64,000 nucleotides of DNA, taken from contig JAFLKM010000053.1 of the NCBI GenBank assembly GCA_019163335.1, positions 113,174 to 177,173 on the forward strand. Reading direction: 5' to 3'. Each line of letters opens with the position of its first letter. The first letter of the stretch is position 1. The stretch comes from Desulfobulbaceae bacterium (GTDB lineage Bacteria > Desulfobacterota > Desulfobulbia > Desulfobulbales > Desulfocapsaceae). The notes beneath the pieces are model-generated. The model did no database searches and had not been told where the DNA came from. It was given only the letters and a program-made list of their open reading frames with translations. Below are positions 55,134 through 64,000 of the stretch, one piece after another. Position numbers and translations under genes: made by a program.

Positions 55134-55811
55134 TTACTCTTCTGCATGAACCGGATCAATCAGTTTATCCCAGTCTGCCTTGACTCTGGTGATGACCTTC
55201 TGGATCAAGGGTAACTTTTCTGAGGCGCAGATGCCAATGAGCGCTTGTCCCTGATCCATGGAGACCCCCGGGGTAAAATAGACCGAATGGATCACACCGG
55301 CTTCACCGGTATAATAGATGGGGGTATCACGTTTCATCAATGACATGATGATGATTTCATCGCCGGGCTGAATGGTCAGGGCCTTTGATCCTCTTTTTTC
55401 GATACGGGACTGAATGTCAAGGGAGAAGAAATATTTAGCCCGTTCCGGTGCAGGGAAAAGATAGAGCACCTCTTTGAGGATATTTTCAATGACCTCTTTC
55501 TTTTTCAGAGGGTGGCGGATGGTCAGCAGCTTTTCTCCAGCCTCCACGAACTGGCCTTCCAGCTCTGTTCGTATGGACGAAATGGTGCCGTTGGTCTTGG
55601 CGGTTATCAGTTTGGTATTGCGTTCTCTGGTGATTTCAAAAAGGGGGCTGCCTGGGATGTGCTGCCATTCACCACTGGTGCAATTGACAGAGCTGCCCTC
55701 TTCTACCTTGAACGTAACCACGCCGGTATGGGCCGCGTAAATTTCCGCATAATCAAAGGGGTCAGCGCGATACTTGCTTAAAATCGCGTCAAAATCTATC
55801 TCTTCAGCCAT
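55134..55811 (-). CDS. Biotinyl/lipoyl-domain protein
   Basis: A 225-residue protein whose C-terminal half has a biotinyl-like fold: IIIMSLMKRDTPIYYTGEAG, then VYFTPGVSMDQGQALIGI. The Met-Lys pair in SLMKR is the probable attachment site. The N-terminal part (HTGVVTFKVEEGSSVNCTSG and TNGTISSIRTELEGQFVEAG) looks like a second hammerhead domain. It lies just upstream of birA on the same strand. No carboxylase subunits are nearby, so its enzyme partner is unknown. Confidence 0.8.
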   Translation of the reverse strand: MAEEIDFDAILSKYRADPFDYAEIYAAHTGVVTFKVEEGSSVNCTSGEWQHIPGSPLFEITRERNTKLITAKTNGTISSIRTELEGQFVEAGEKLLTIRHPLKKKEVIENILKEVLYLFPAPERAKYFFSLDIQSRIEKRGSKALTIQPGDEIIIMSLMKRDTPIYYTGEAGVIHSVYFTPGVSMDQGQALIGICASEKLPLIQKVITRVKADWDKLIDPVHAEE

Positions 55812-56203
55812 CCATTAACCTTGTTTGTAAAAATATTCCAACGCTGCCGTGTTGCGGCCCTTTATGGTGTCTGTTGGAAAAATGTATATGGTGAAATTGT
55901 TTGTGTCGATCCGTCTTGCTTAAATAGTCCTTGTCTGTCTTGAAAACAATCCTATTTTATACTTAGATAACTGCCACATGGCAAGATTATTCTTTCTTCC
56001 GGCGGGGGGATTTTTCTGTCCTGCCGGTCTTTTGAGAATTATTTCGTTAGGGCTCCATCTACCGTTTCAGGTATCATAAGAGTAAAAGGAATGGGAAGAG
56101 AGGGGTGCCCTGGGCTTCAGCTTCTGTCATTCCTTGAATGGAGGAATTGTCTGGATGGGCAAGGATTGGATAGGTGCATGAACAAGGAAATGAGGAGGAT
56201 GGG
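55812..56203. other. Intergenic region between divergent biotinyl-protein and selenoprotein genes
   Basis: About 390 bases with no convincing gene. It must hold promoters in both directions. A short GC-rich inverted repeat (CCGGCGGG and CCTGCCGG at about 55998-56027) is visible. No riboswitch-like consensus was recognised. Confidence 0.5.
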
Positions 56204-56536
56204 ATGAAGATTGAGTGGGCATATTTTCGGAAAGGGTGAGCATCCTGTATCAAGGCCCGTGCGGCCCTTGGCCAGGTTGAGATTGCAGAAGAAATCGATG
56301 CGAAAAAAGAGGCGTTTGGGGCAGAGGCTGTCTGGGAAAAGTTGCAGGGCGCAGAAAAGGTTTGTGTCGGCAGAGGGCAGAAGGTGCATGTTTATCTGCC
56401 CTCTGCGGCATCAAAAGATCAGATCATGAATGAGGTCTTGGGCCGGAGCGGCAATCTGCGTGCCCCGGCATTAAAAATTGGGAACAGCTATTACATTGGC
56501 TACAATGAGGTCATGATAAAGGAGTTGAGAGTATGA
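56204..56536 (+). CDS. ArsC-family selenoprotein (UGA read as Sec12, UxxC motif)
   Basis: The ATG at 56204 has AGGAGG five bases upstream. The frame reads MKIEWAYFRKG, then TGA (56237-56239), then ASCIKARAALGQVEIAEEID through to a normal TGA at 56536. With selenocysteine the protein has 110 residues and a U-A-S-C redox pair exactly where ArsC/Spx-like proteins have CxxC; it also keeps GRSGNLRAPALKIG near the C-terminus. A hairpin AAGGCC(CGTGC)GGCCCTT at 56252-56269, with a G in the loop, lies 13 bases after UGA, suitable for a bacterial SECIS. Its stop overlaps the next gene by ATGA. Sec-containing members of this family are known. Confidence 0.85.
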
Positions 56537-57345
56537 ACTGGAAAAGTCTGTTTGTGCCCGGGGCTAATATGAGTCCGGCTGAAGCACGGAGCTTTATGGC
56601 TGATCAGCCACGGGATTCGTACCAGATCCTTGATGTCCGTCAACCCTCGGAATATGAACAGGGTCATCTGCCCGGCGCCTTGCTCATGCCGGTGAAGGAG
56701 GTGACTACGAGGATGGCGGAGCTGGATCTGAAAAAGCCGCTTCTGGTGTATTGTCACTCCGGGGTGCGCAGCAAGGCGGCCAGTCAGTTGCTGCTGGCAC
56801 AGGGGTTCAAGGATGTCTATAACATGAGTGGCGGCATTGTCGCCTGGCAGGGCGAGAAGGTCGGCGGCGGAGAACTGCAGGGTCTGGAGTTTTTCATGGG
56901 TCGGGAGTTTGAAGATGTCTTTCAGATGGCCTACGCCATGGAAGAGGGGCTCAGGCAGCTGTATCTGGCTCTGGTGGACAGGGCGGCCGATGAGAGAAGC
57001 CGGAAACTTCTGGAGCGTTTAGCCGCCTTTGAAAAGGGGCACAAGGTGCAGCTCGCGGCCATGTTTTCCCCTGGGGATGTCAGTGACAGCGGCGAGGCCG
57101 GGGTGGTGGAGGGCGGCTTTGACCAGCAGGAGATTCTGGCCCATTTCAGTGCGCAGATAGCCACGATGAAAGACATCCTGGAGCTGGGGATAATGCTGGA
57201 GGCCCAGGCCCTTGATCTCTATACCCGTCTGGCGAGAAAGAGCGAAGAGGGCAAGAGCAGGGAGCTTTTCCAATTCCTCGCCAAAGAGGAGGCCCTGCAT
57301 CTGAGTTATCTGACCGATGAACTTGATAAGGTCCTGGCCGGATAA
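56533..57345 (+). CDS. Rhodanese-ferritin-like (rubrerythrin-type) fusion
   Basis: A 270-residue protein. Residues about 15-110 form a rhodanese domain with active-site cysteine in LLVYCHSGVRSKAA and the PGALLMPVKEV loop. Residues about 120-268 form a four-helix ferritin-like domain with paired carboxylate/histidine positions (FQMAYAMEEGLRQLYLAL, LEAQALDLYTRLARKSE and EEALHLSYLTDELD). It is translationally coupled to the ArsC-like selenoprotein. Together they suggest a sulfur-transfer or peroxide-linked thiol system; that link is inference. Confidence 0.88.
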   Translation: MNWKSLFVPGANMSPAEARSFMADQPRDSYQILDVRQPSEYEQGHLPGALLMPVKEVTTRMAELDLKKPLLVYCHSGVRSKAASQLLLAQGFKDVYNMSGGIVAWQGEKVGGGELQGLEFFMGREFEDVFQMAYAMEEGLRQLYLALVDRAADERSRKLLERLAAFEKGHKVQLAAMFSPGDVSDSGEAGVVEGGFDQQEILAHFSAQIATMKDILELGIMLEAQALDLYTRLARKSEEGKSRELFQFLAKEEALHLSYLTDELDKVLAG

Positions 57346-57429
57346 AAGGCGCTGTTGCGACCAACGAAGCCTTGCGTTGTGATCGGACTCCAGAGAGCTG
57401 AAGCCCCAGGTCCCTCCGGAGCTCCTCGA

Positions 57430-58050
57430 TTATGTCATCGACGGTGGTAAAGGTGGCGCTGGCTGGGTGGGTGCGGTTGATGGCGGTGGAAATTTTTTGT
57501 TCTGAAGTCGTTGTTCGTAGACGGCAAGAACAAGGAATGTTGCCAGCGGCTGAGTAAACAGGATCGCCACCACCATGCTGCTTCCTATGGAGACGATGGC
57601 CAGATAGAGCACGGTGAGGATGATCTGGTCTGTCCAGGGGGCCTCGGTGGCCATCTCCCAGGAACCTTTCAGTGCGTCCATGAGTCCCAGACCTTTGTCG
57701 GTCATCAGGGGCACCATGTAGAGGGTGCCGAAGATCAGGGCTGCGGTCATGAGAATGCCGGGCAGAATCAGGAAGGTGAAGCCGATCATCAGGGCGAGCA
57801 TCACTAGAAAGCCAAAGCCGATCAGGGGCAGAAACAGCCGCATTTCCGAGAAAAGGTCTTTAATCTCCGGCTCGCGTCCTTGACGAAGGGCCAGGAGCAG
57901 GGAGTGCATATAGCCGGCCATGGTCACCGGGGCCAGGATTCCCAGGCTGAAGGTGCTTATCAGGAGTTGAGCCAGGGTCAGGAGAATCACCGGCCCGAGA
58001 AATTTCAGGGAGTTCTGCCAGGCTGTTTCCACATGTTCTTTAAAATCCAT
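57430..58050 (-). CDS. Multi-pass membrane protein of unknown function
   Basis: A 206-residue protein with about five to six hydrophobic segments (PVILLTLAQLLISTFSLGIL, LIGFGFLVMLALMIGFTFLI and others) and a proline-rich C-terminal tail. The amphipathic loop DKGLGLMDALKGSWEMAT resembles DUF975/GlpF-like small integral proteins with repeated gating-type helices. The ATG at 58050 (MDFKEHVE) has GGAGAACGG upstream. No substrate or partner is evident. Confidence 0.7.
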   Translation of the reverse strand: MDFKEHVETAWQNSLKFLGPVILLTLAQLLISTFSLGILAPVTMAGYMHSLLLALRQGREPEIKDLFSEMRLFLPLIGFGFLVMLALMIGFTFLILPGILMTAALIFGTLYMVPLMTDKGLGLMDALKGSWEMATEAPWTDQIILTVLYLAIVSIGSSMVVAILFTQPLATFLVLAVYEQRLQNKKFPPPSTAPTQPAPPLPPSMT

Positions 58051-58184
58051 TCCGTTCTCCTGTTGTGTCTTGAGCATGTCTCGATTGGTTGTCCAAAAAT
58101 GGCCTGCAGCTCAAAGAGTCGCATGGCTAAGGTCGGTCCTTGCGAGGTGGGTTGTGGGTGGTCAATCCGTTGCAGTCTGCCGGG

Positions 58185-59552
58185 TTAATTGAAAATTATT
58201 TCCAGCACATCCTGAATGGTGGCCACTCCCTGCAGGTCCATTTTGCTCTTCCAGGTGAGGCGTTCCAGGTTGCCCCGGGGGAGGATAAATCGGGTGAAGC
58301 CGAGGCGTTCGGCCTCCCGTACCCGCATCTCGATATGGCTTGTGGCCCGGATCTCACCGGCTAAGCCCACCTCGCCGCAGACCACGGTGGTGGATGGGAT
58401 CGAGCGATTCAGAAGACTGGAGGCCAGGGCGCAGATGACGCCAAGATCCAGGGCCGGCTCTTCGATGCGGATACCGCCGGCGATATTGAGGAAGATATCG
58501 TGGCCGTAGAGATTCAGTCCGGCCTTTTTTTCGAGCACCGCGCAGAGCAGGGACAGTCGCTGGGGATCGGCACCAATGGCGGTGCGCCGGGCAGTGCCCA
58601 GATTGGTGGGGCTGACCAGGGCCTGGACTTCCACCAGAATGGGCCGCGTTCCTTCAATACTGGGCAATACCACCGAGCCAGGGACGTCCAGGGGGCGTTC
58701 GGCCAGGAATATCTCAGACGGGTTGTCCACCTGCACCAAGCCCTCTTCCTTCATCTCAAAGACCCCGATCTCATTGGTGGAGCCGAACCGGTTTTTGACG
58801 GTGCGCAGGATGCGGAAGGCGTGATTGCGGTCGCCCTCGAAATAGAGCACCGTGTCCACCATGTGTTCCAGGACCTTGGGGCCGGCCAGGGCGCCGTCTT
58901 TGGTTACATGACCAACCAGGATGGTGGGGATGTTCTCCTGCTTGGCCATGGCCAGGATGCGGGCAGCCGATTCCCGGACCTGGGTCACGGAGCCGGGGGC
59001 GGAGGGAAAATCTTCACAGGCAAGGGTCTGGATGGAATCCACGGCAAGCAGCGCCGGTCGCATCTCGCAGGCCATGGCGATAATCGCCTCGACCCGGTTT
59101 TCACAGGCCAGATATTCCAGCTCGTGCATGGCGTTCAGGCGTTTGGCCCGCAGCTTGATCTGGTGCGCCGATTCCTCGCCGGAGACGTAAAGTACCGGCC
59201 GGTTCTGTCCGGCGATGGCTGCCAGGAGATGCAGGAGTAGGGTGGATTTGCCGATGCCGGGATCGCCGCCGATGAGCACCACCGAGCCGGGGACAATACC
59301 GCCGCCCAGGACCCGGTCGAGTTCGCTGATGCCGGTGGGAATCCTCTCTTCGTCACTGTCCGGAGCCAGGTGCAGGGGAACCGGTTTGACACTGAGAGCT
59401 GGCCGCCCTCCCCTTTGGGGCGGTACAATCAGCTCCTCAATCATCGACTCCCACTCTCCGCACTGCCCACAGCGGCCCAGCCATTTCACGCTCTGGTAGC
59501 CGCATTCCCGGCAGATAAAAACGGTTTTTTCTTTCTTTTTTGGTATATTCAT
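58185..59552 (-). CDS. radA: DNA repair protein RadA (Sms)
   Basis: A 455-residue full-length RadA. The N-terminal zinc finger is CRECGYQSVKWLGRCGQC; Walker A is GGDPGIGKST; the RadA-specific motif is KNRFGSTNE; the C-terminal Lon-protease-like domain lacks protease residues and has GGIRIEEPALDLGV. It processes branched recombination intermediates. The gene is alone on this strand between two membrane-protein genes. Confidence 0.97.
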   Translation of the reverse strand: MNIPKKKEKTVFICRECGYQSVKWLGRCGQCGEWESMIEELIVPPQRGGRPALSVKPVPLHLAPDSDEERIPTGISELDRVLGGGIVPGSVVLIGGDPGIGKSTLLLHLLAAIAGQNRPVLYVSGEESAHQIKLRAKRLNAMHELEYLACENRVEAIIAMACEMRPALLAVDSIQTLACEDFPSAPGSVTQVRESAARILAMAKQENIPTILVGHVTKDGALAGPKVLEHMVDTVLYFEGDRNHAFRILRTVKNRFGSTNEIGVFEMKEEGLVQVDNPSEIFLAERPLDVPGSVVLPSIEGTRPILVEVQALVSPTNLGTARRTAIGADPQRLSLLCAVLEKKAGLNLYGHDIFLNIAGGIRIEEPALDLGVICALASSLLNRSIPSTTVVCGEVGLAGEIRATSHIEMRVREAERLGFTRFILPRGNLERLTWKSKMDLQGVATIQDVLEIIFN

Positions 59553-59582
59553 AAAAGCTCAGGAGTCAGAAGCTGGAAGTCA

Positions 59583-59704
59583 TTCCATTTCTAAATCAAG
59601 ATGTACACGAGGAGAAAAGCGAGCCGCGACGAAGCAGTACAGCGAGTACTATGAGGAGCGGCGTAGCGCATTCGACGAAGTGAACGCTTGATTTTGAATT
59701 GGAA
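59583..59704. repeat. 122-bp palindromic element between radA and the EI24 gene
   Basis: Its ends (59583-59600 and 59687-59704) are inverted copies matching at 16 of 18 positions (ending in AAATCAAG / CTTGATTT). Inside are nested inverted repeats: GCCGC/GCGGC and AGTAC(AGCGA)GTACT. It fits a small MITE- or REP-like nonautonomous element, or a structured RNA. Its inverted ends do not match those of the RAYT elements at 30-33 kb. Confidence 0.65.
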
Positions 59705-59746
59705 TCAGAAATCAGTTAACGTTGTTAGTATCAAACAGGGAAAATC

Positions 59747-60544
59747 ATGGATACAATCTCAAGCAGTATGCCTATCTCGCCGTCTCCTGTCAAATGGATT
59801 CCGCTCTGGTCGTCCGTGGGCTTTCTCTGTCGCAGCCCAAGGCTCCTTGGCTGGAGTTTTCTCATGGTGGTGCTCACCTTTGGACTCACCTGGGGTGGCT
59901 ATCTGCTCGCCGTGGACTTTGTGGATGGCCTGACGTCCGGATTTTTTCAGCAGGCCCCGGATGCCGCCGGATTTTTTGGCTGGATGAAGCATCTGGGCTG
60001 GCAGGCGATGAAGTGGACTTTTTTCCTTGTGACCCGCATTGTTGCCTTTTATATGGCCTTTATGCTGGCCTATACCCTGAGTGCGCCCGGCTATGTCTTT
60101 TTGAGCAGCGCGGCGGAAAAAAAGTATGTCGGGGAAGACTTCGAGAAAGATGCGCCCTTGAGCCTTAAAGGGATCATGACCGATATTCTGGAGGGATTAA
60201 AGATAGGTGTCCTCGGGCTGGTGGTGACTATGGCGGCCTTGACCGTCGGGTTTATTCCTCTCTTCGGTCAGATCGCCGTCCTTTTTTTGTACACCGGTTA
60301 TTCGACGCTGATGTTCCTTGATTATCCGACCTCGCGCCGCAGGTGGAGTCTGGGTCGCAAGATGGGCTGGCTGCGCAGACACGGCCGGGCCGCCTTGCAT
60401 CTGGGAGTTTTTCCAGCCGTGGTCAGCCTGGTGCCCATTGTGAATATCTTCCTCATGGCCCTGCTGTTTCCCCTGTTCACGGTGCATACAACCCTGAATT
60501 TCATCGCCCTGGAGCAGGCGGAAAAAGACGAGTCCGTCGGATGA
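59747..60544 (+). CDS. EI24/CysZ-like membrane protein
   Basis: A 265-residue protein with about five to six membrane segments. The conserved EI24 features are the first helix pair (FLMVVLTFGLTWGGYLLAV), the AFYMAFMLAYTLSAPGYVFL segment with a proline, and the FIPLFGQIAVLFLYTGYSTLMF block with DYPTSRRRW. In E. coli CysZ transports sulfate; whether this one does is unknown. A sulfate-related role would suit the organism, but no cys genes are adjacent. Confidence 0.8.
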   Translation: MDTISSSMPISPSPVKWIPLWSSVGFLCRSPRLLGWSFLMVVLTFGLTWGGYLLAVDFVDGLTSGFFQQAPDAAGFFGWMKHLGWQAMKWTFFLVTRIVAFYMAFMLAYTLSAPGYVFLSSAAEKKYVGEDFEKDAPLSLKGIMTDILEGLKIGVLGLVVTMAALTVGFIPLFGQIAVLFLYTGYSTLMFLDYPTSRRRWSLGRKMGWLRRHGRAALHLGVFPAVVSLVPIVNIFLMALLFPLFTVHTTLNFIALEQAEKDESVG

Positions 60545-60557
60545 AGAACCCCATCGT

Positions 60558-61685
60558 TTACACCAGCTCGGCCATCACCTGATTGGCAAACATTCGTCCC
60601 CTGGCGGTCAGCCGCAGGTGGCGGGTGGTGAGTTCCAGCATTCCCTGGTCAATAAGATGGACGAGGGTTTCTTCATAGTACCCCGCCACATCCAGCCCAT
60701 AGCGGCTTTGCAGGTTCTCCCGTGACACCCCGCAGAGCATGCGCAACCCCATGACCACGGTCTCTCTGAAGGAGGCCGCAGGCTCCAGGCACTCCTCCTC
60801 CATAATCACTGACTGACCCGATTCGATGTGCTCGCAGTAGCGGAGCGGGTCGTTGATCTTTTGTTGCCGGCACCCATCCATGCAGCCCACGGCGCCGGCG
60901 CCCAGTGCCAGATAGGGGCCGTTCTGCCAATAGTTGACGTTGTGTCGGCATTCAAATCCGGGGCGGGCGTAATTGGAGATTTCATAGTGGGCGAGTCCCG
61001 CTTCCCGGCACAGCGTTGCGGTGATCAGATCCATGTCAGCTATGGCCTCGTCGTCCGGCAGCTGCAGCAGCCCCTGTTCCTGCTGCTGAAAATAGGAGGT
61101 ACCCTGCTCGATGGTCAGTTCATAGAGGGAGAGATGGCTGGGCTCCAGGGATAAGGCTCGCTCCAGGGTGTTGCGCCACGAGCCGGGAGTCTGGCCGGGC
61201 AGTCCATACATCAGATCGAGGCTGATATTGGTAAAGCCTTCATTTCTGGCGAGGCACAGGGCATGGGCGGCGTCCTCTGCGTCATGGGGGCGGCCCAGAA
61301 GACGCAACTCCTGATCCTGGAAGGATTGCACACCAATGGAGAGCCGGTTGACGCCGCTTGCGCGCAACAGGGAAAGCTTTTTGGCGTCGATGGTTCTGGG
61401 ATTGGCCTCAATGGAGATTTCAGCGTCATGGTCCAGTCCAAAGAATCCCGTGCAAGCTGTGATGATTTCAGCCAGGGCCTCACCAGATAGAATCGTAGGG
61501 GTGCCTCCGCCCAGGAAGAGGGTGGACAGCGGCGCAACAGGATGGCTCCGGCAGAGTTCTTCCGCCTCCCGGAGCAGGGCGTCCACATAGCGCTGGTGTA
61601 GTCCGTTCAGTCCCGCATAGGAGATAAAGGAGCAGTAGGGACATTTGGAGAGACAAAACGGGATATGGATATAGAGAGAAGGCAT
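60558..61685 (-). CDS. hemW: HemW-like radical SAM protein
   Basis: A 375-residue protein related to HemN but of the HemW type. The radical-SAM motif is IHIPFCLSKCPYCSF (CxxxCxxC). GGGTPTIL and NIDVMYGLPGQ-type stretches (ISLDLMYGLPGQT) follow, and the C-terminal HemN domain is present. HemW is a heme chaperone that inserts heme into respiratory proteins rather than a coproporphyrinogen oxidase; the two groups are often mixed up. radC follows on the same strand 12 bases upstream. Confidence 0.9.
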   Translation of the reverse strand: MPSLYIHIPFCLSKCPYCSFISYAGLNGLHQRYVDALLREAEELCRSHPVAPLSTLFLGGGTPTILSGEALAEIITACTGFFGLDHDAEISIEANPRTIDAKKLSLLRASGVNRLSIGVQSFQDQELRLLGRPHDAEDAAHALCLARNEGFTNISLDLMYGLPGQTPGSWRNTLERALSLEPSHLSLYELTIEQGTSYFQQQEQGLLQLPDDEAIADMDLITATLCREAGLAHYEISNYARPGFECRHNVNYWQNGPYLALGAGAVGCMDGCRQQKINDPLRYCEHIESGQSVIMEEECLEPAASFRETVVMGLRMLCGVSRENLQSRYGLDVAGYYEETLVHLIDQGMLELTTRHLRLTARGRMFANQVMAELV

Positions 61686-61697
61686 GAGGGGCTCTTT

Positions 61698-62429
61698 TCA
61701 GCGCAGTTTCTGGGTGAGTTCCCGGCATTCCTGCTGGATCTCGGTCATCAGTCCTTGGTCGGCGAAGGAGTAGCTGCCATTGCCGATGATCAGATGATCC
61801 AGGAGCTGGATCTGCATCAGCGAGCAGAGCAGGTACAGGGTGCGGGTCAGGTGGCGGTCCTGGGAAGAGGGGTCAAGACTGCCGGAGGGGTGATTGTGGG
61901 CCACGATGAGGGCGGCGGCATTCTGTTCCAGGGCGCGGCTCATGAGCTCGCGCGGATAGACGGTGTTGACGTTGATGGTGCCTTCGGCCAGCACCTCGGA
62001 ATCGATGATGGCGTGCGAAGAGTCAAGGTAGATAACGGTGAAGACCTCTTTTTTCAGGCCGCGCATGGAGTGGAGCAGATAGTCCCGGACTTCGGCGGAG
62101 GAGTGGAGATAGCGCTTGCCCTGGAGCCGCTCCTTGAGATAGCGGCGGGCAACTTCCTGGACAAAGTGGATGGCAAAGCTGTTTTTCGGGCCGATTCCGT
62201 GAATCTTCTGGAGGGAGGGAATGGAGGCCTCAAAGACGGCGGCAAAGGAGCCGAATTCGACCAGGGCCTGACGCGCGGCCTCTTTACAGTCGCTGCGCGG
62301 GGTGCCGAAGGTGAGCAGCAGCTCCAGCACCTCGGCGTCGGTGAAACCGTCCAGGCCGCGGTCAAGGAAACGATCCCGCAGCCGCTGCCGGTGTCCTTCT
62401 CCCTTCTTCTGCCATTCTTCCTTCTCCAC
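61698..62429 (-). CDS. radC: RadC/YeeS-family JAB-domain protein
   Basis: A 243-residue protein. An N-terminal helix-hairpin-helix region (QKIHGIGPKNSFAIHF) is followed by an MPN/JAB domain with metal motif HNHPSGSLDPSSQD. The family was named for radC, but its link to DNA repair is disputed; no activity is firmly known. It is complete and lies between gatB and hemW on the same strand. Confidence 0.95.
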   Translation of the reverse strand: MEKEEWQKKGEGHRQRLRDRFLDRGLDGFTDAEVLELLLTFGTPRSDCKEAARQALVEFGSFAAVFEASIPSLQKIHGIGPKNSFAIHFVQEVARRYLKERLQGKRYLHSSAEVRDYLLHSMRGLKKEVFTVIYLDSSHAIIDSEVLAEGTINVNTVYPRELMSRALEQNAAALIVAHNHPSGSLDPSSQDRHLTRTLYLLCSLMQIQLLDHLIIGNGSYSFADQGLMTEIQQECRELTQKLR

Positions 62430-62436
62430 CGGGATT

Positions 62437-63861
62437 TTATCCCGCCAGTTCCTGGCTGAAGAGCTTGTTGGCGAGCGCCGGGTTGGCCTGACCTTTGGTC
62501 TTCTGCATCAGCTGGCCGACAAAGTAGCTCATCAACTTGGTCTTTCCACCCTTGAAATCCGCCACTTGATCGGGGTTGTCGGCGATAATCTGACGGACGA
62601 TGGTGAGCAGTTCGCCTTCATTGGAGACCTGGCCCAAGTTCTGTTCCTGCACCACTGTCTCCGGCGATTTGCCGTTTGCCATCATCTCCAGAAAGACAGT
62701 CTTGGCGATCTTGCCGCTGATCGTGCCTGCTTCCACCATGGTAACGAGCGAGCCCAGGTTCTCAGCCGTGACCTTGCAGCCACTGACGTCTTCCCCCTTC
62801 AACTCGCGCATCAGCTCGGTCATGATCCAGTTGGAGACCTTCTTGGCCTGATTACAGGCTGTAACCGCCTTTTCAAAATAGTCGGCCAGCTCGCGGGAGG
62901 CGGTGAGCAGGCCGGCATCATGCTCGGGCAGTTCATACTCTTCCATGAAGCGGAGCCGGCGTTCATTGGGCAATTCGGGCAGGGTGGCGCGGATGGCCTC
63001 AATCCAGGCGTCGTCAATCTCCACCGGGACCAGGTCGGGGCAGGGGAAATAGCGGTAGTCGTGGGCCTCTTCCTTGCCGCGCATGGATTCGGTGCAGTTA
63101 CGATCCGGGTCCCAGAGCAGGGTCTCCTGCCGGATGGAACCGCCGTCCATGAGGATGTCCCGCTGCCGTCTCACCTCATATTCCAGGGCGCTCTGGACAT
63201 TTCGGAACGAATTCATGTTCTTGAGCTCGGTGCGGGTGCCAAGCTTGGTCTCGCCCATGGGGCGCAGGGAGATATTGGCGTCACATCGGAAGCTCCCCTC
63301 CTGCATGTTGCCGTCACAAATATCGAGATAGCGGAGGATGGCGTGGATTTTGCGCAGATAGGCGACGGCCTCTTCGGGTGAGCGCAGGTCGGGTTCCGAG
63401 ACGATCTCCAGCAGCGGGGTGCCGGTACGGTTGAGATCGACATAGGAGACGGGTTCACGGTCGTCGTGGATGAGCTTGCCGGCGTCCTCTTCCATGTGCA
63501 TGCGGGTGATGCCGATTTCCCGCTTTCTGCCGTCCACCTCGATCTCCACCTGGCCGTGCTCGATGATCGGCAGGTCAAACTGGGAGGTCTGATAGCCTTT
63601 GGGCAGATCCGGATAGAAGTAGTTTTTACGGGCGAACTGGTCGAATTTATTGATGGTAGATCCTGTTGCCAGCCCCATCTTGATGGCAAATTCCACCACC
63701 TTTTTATTGAGCACCGGCAGGGTGCCGGGCAACCCCAGGCAGACCGGACAGGTATGGGTGTTGGGCGGCGCCCCGTATTTGGTGGAACAGCCGCAGAAGA
63801 TCTTGGACTCGGTCTTGAGTTGGGCATGGATTTCCAGCCCGATGACAGTTTCAAATTCCAT
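62437..63861 (-). CDS. gatB: Aspartyl/glutamyl-tRNA amidotransferase subunit B
   Basis: A 474-residue full-length GatB. Its kinase-like N-terminal domain has [43 protein letters not shown] and [13 protein letters not shown]; the C-terminal YqeY/GatB tail domain follows a helical linker ([11 protein letters not shown]). It phosphorylates Glu-tRNA-Gln or Asp-tRNA-Asn in the GatCAB complex; gatA and gatC are not in view. The 139 bases upstream to the window end hold no gene. Confidence 0.97.
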   Translation of the reverse strand: MEFETVIGLEIHAQLKTESKIFCGCSTKYGAPPNTHTCPVCLGLPGTLPVLNKKVVEFAIKMGLATGSTINKFDQFARKNYFYPDLPKGYQTSQFDLPIIEHGQVEIEVDGRKREIGITRMHMEEDAGKLIHDDREPVSYVDLNRTGTPLLEIVSEPDLRSPEEAVAYLRKIHAILRYLDICDGNMQEGSFRCDANISLRPMGETKLGTRTELKNMNSFRNVQSALEYEVRRQRDILMDGGSIRQETLLWDPDRNCTESMRGKEEAHDYRYFPCPDLVPVEIDDAWIEAIRATLPELPNERRLRFMEEYELPEHDAGLLTASRELADYFEKAVTACNQAKKVSNWIMTELMRELKGEDVSGCKVTAENLGSLVTMVEAGTISGKIAKTVFLEMMANGKSPETVVQEQNLGQVSNEGELLTIVRQIIADNPDQVADFKGGKTKLMSYFVGQLMQKTKGQANPALANKLFSQELAG

Positions 63862-64000
63862 AATTGTTTGTTCTGGTTTTTCTTGTTTTCAACCCGCGAA
63901 AAAATCTGTCCCTTTAGTCTTTTGTTCTATTCTCTTTCCTGCTTATTATTCTAAGTTGCATTCAAAGAAATACTATTGACGATCCAAGGCCAGCCGCTCA

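Noticed and set aside
56342..56536. A 64-codon gene starting at 56342
   Set aside because: It is only the C-terminal part of the UGA-containing ArsC-like gene, with which it is in frame.

Overview
The window looks like a chromosome segment of an anaerobic, sulfur-cycling member of the Desulfobacterota, probably near Desulfobulbales. This is an inference from gene content. It carries dsrC, a CbiK-type chelatase and siroheme genes, a four-gene sulfhydrogenase-type [NiFe] hydrogenase, a bacteriohemerythrin, a heme-c chemoreceptor, CcsB cytochrome c maturation and two probable selenoproteins. No rRNA, tRNA, CRISPR array or replication origin was recognised.

Layout. 1-4 kb (minus): ubiD (cut by the window edge), a small unknown gene, yjbQ, a glycine-zipper lipoprotein, hemerythrin and cbpA-cbpM. 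4.1-13.1 kb (plus): aroK-aroC, then glgA, gap and a very long PPDK-like ATP-grasp/phosphohistidine protein. 13.2-17.3 kb: hydrogenase operon (Fe-S beta, flavin gamma, small delta, large alpha). 17.5-18.8 kb (minus): dsrC and cbiK. 19.2-27.7 kb (plus): citrate synthase, speB-speA (arginine to putrescine), a chemoreceptor, a glycerophosphodiesterase and a metallo-beta-lactamase-fold hydrolase. An MFS transporter follows on minus.

29.1-33.0 kb is an accessory island, visibly AT-rich in part. It holds the N-terminal remnant of an integron-type integrase, one cassette with a well-formed attC site, a second (acetyltransferase) cassette cut by a REP-associated Y1 transposase element, and two more copies of that element.

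33.1-41.3 kb: dtd, a PreP-like M16 protease, a methyltransferase, a Cdd1-like protein, an Fe-S scaffold/GGGtGRT pair, a small protein with an in-frame UGA (probable selenocysteine), hslO and a universal stress protein. 41.6-50.3 kb (minus): AsmA, ligA, a tautomerase, an unknown gene, hemA, ccsB, siroheme synthase and a methyltransferase. 50.6-57.3 kb: a small exported protein, a TlpA-like thioredoxin, a SurA-like chaperone, recO (with an in-frame insertion), birA with a biotinyl-domain protein, and an ArsC-family selenoprotein coupled to a rhodanese-ferritin fusion. 57.4-64 kb: membrane proteins, radA, hemW, radC and gatB.

Most notable: two UGA-containing genes with strong Shine-Dalgarno sites upstream of the UGA; the integron remnant; a 40-nt hairpin-bearing motif repeated at 41.4 and 50.6 kb; in-frame repeat insertions in glgA and recO; and a PPDK-like protein without the PEP/pyruvate barrel.
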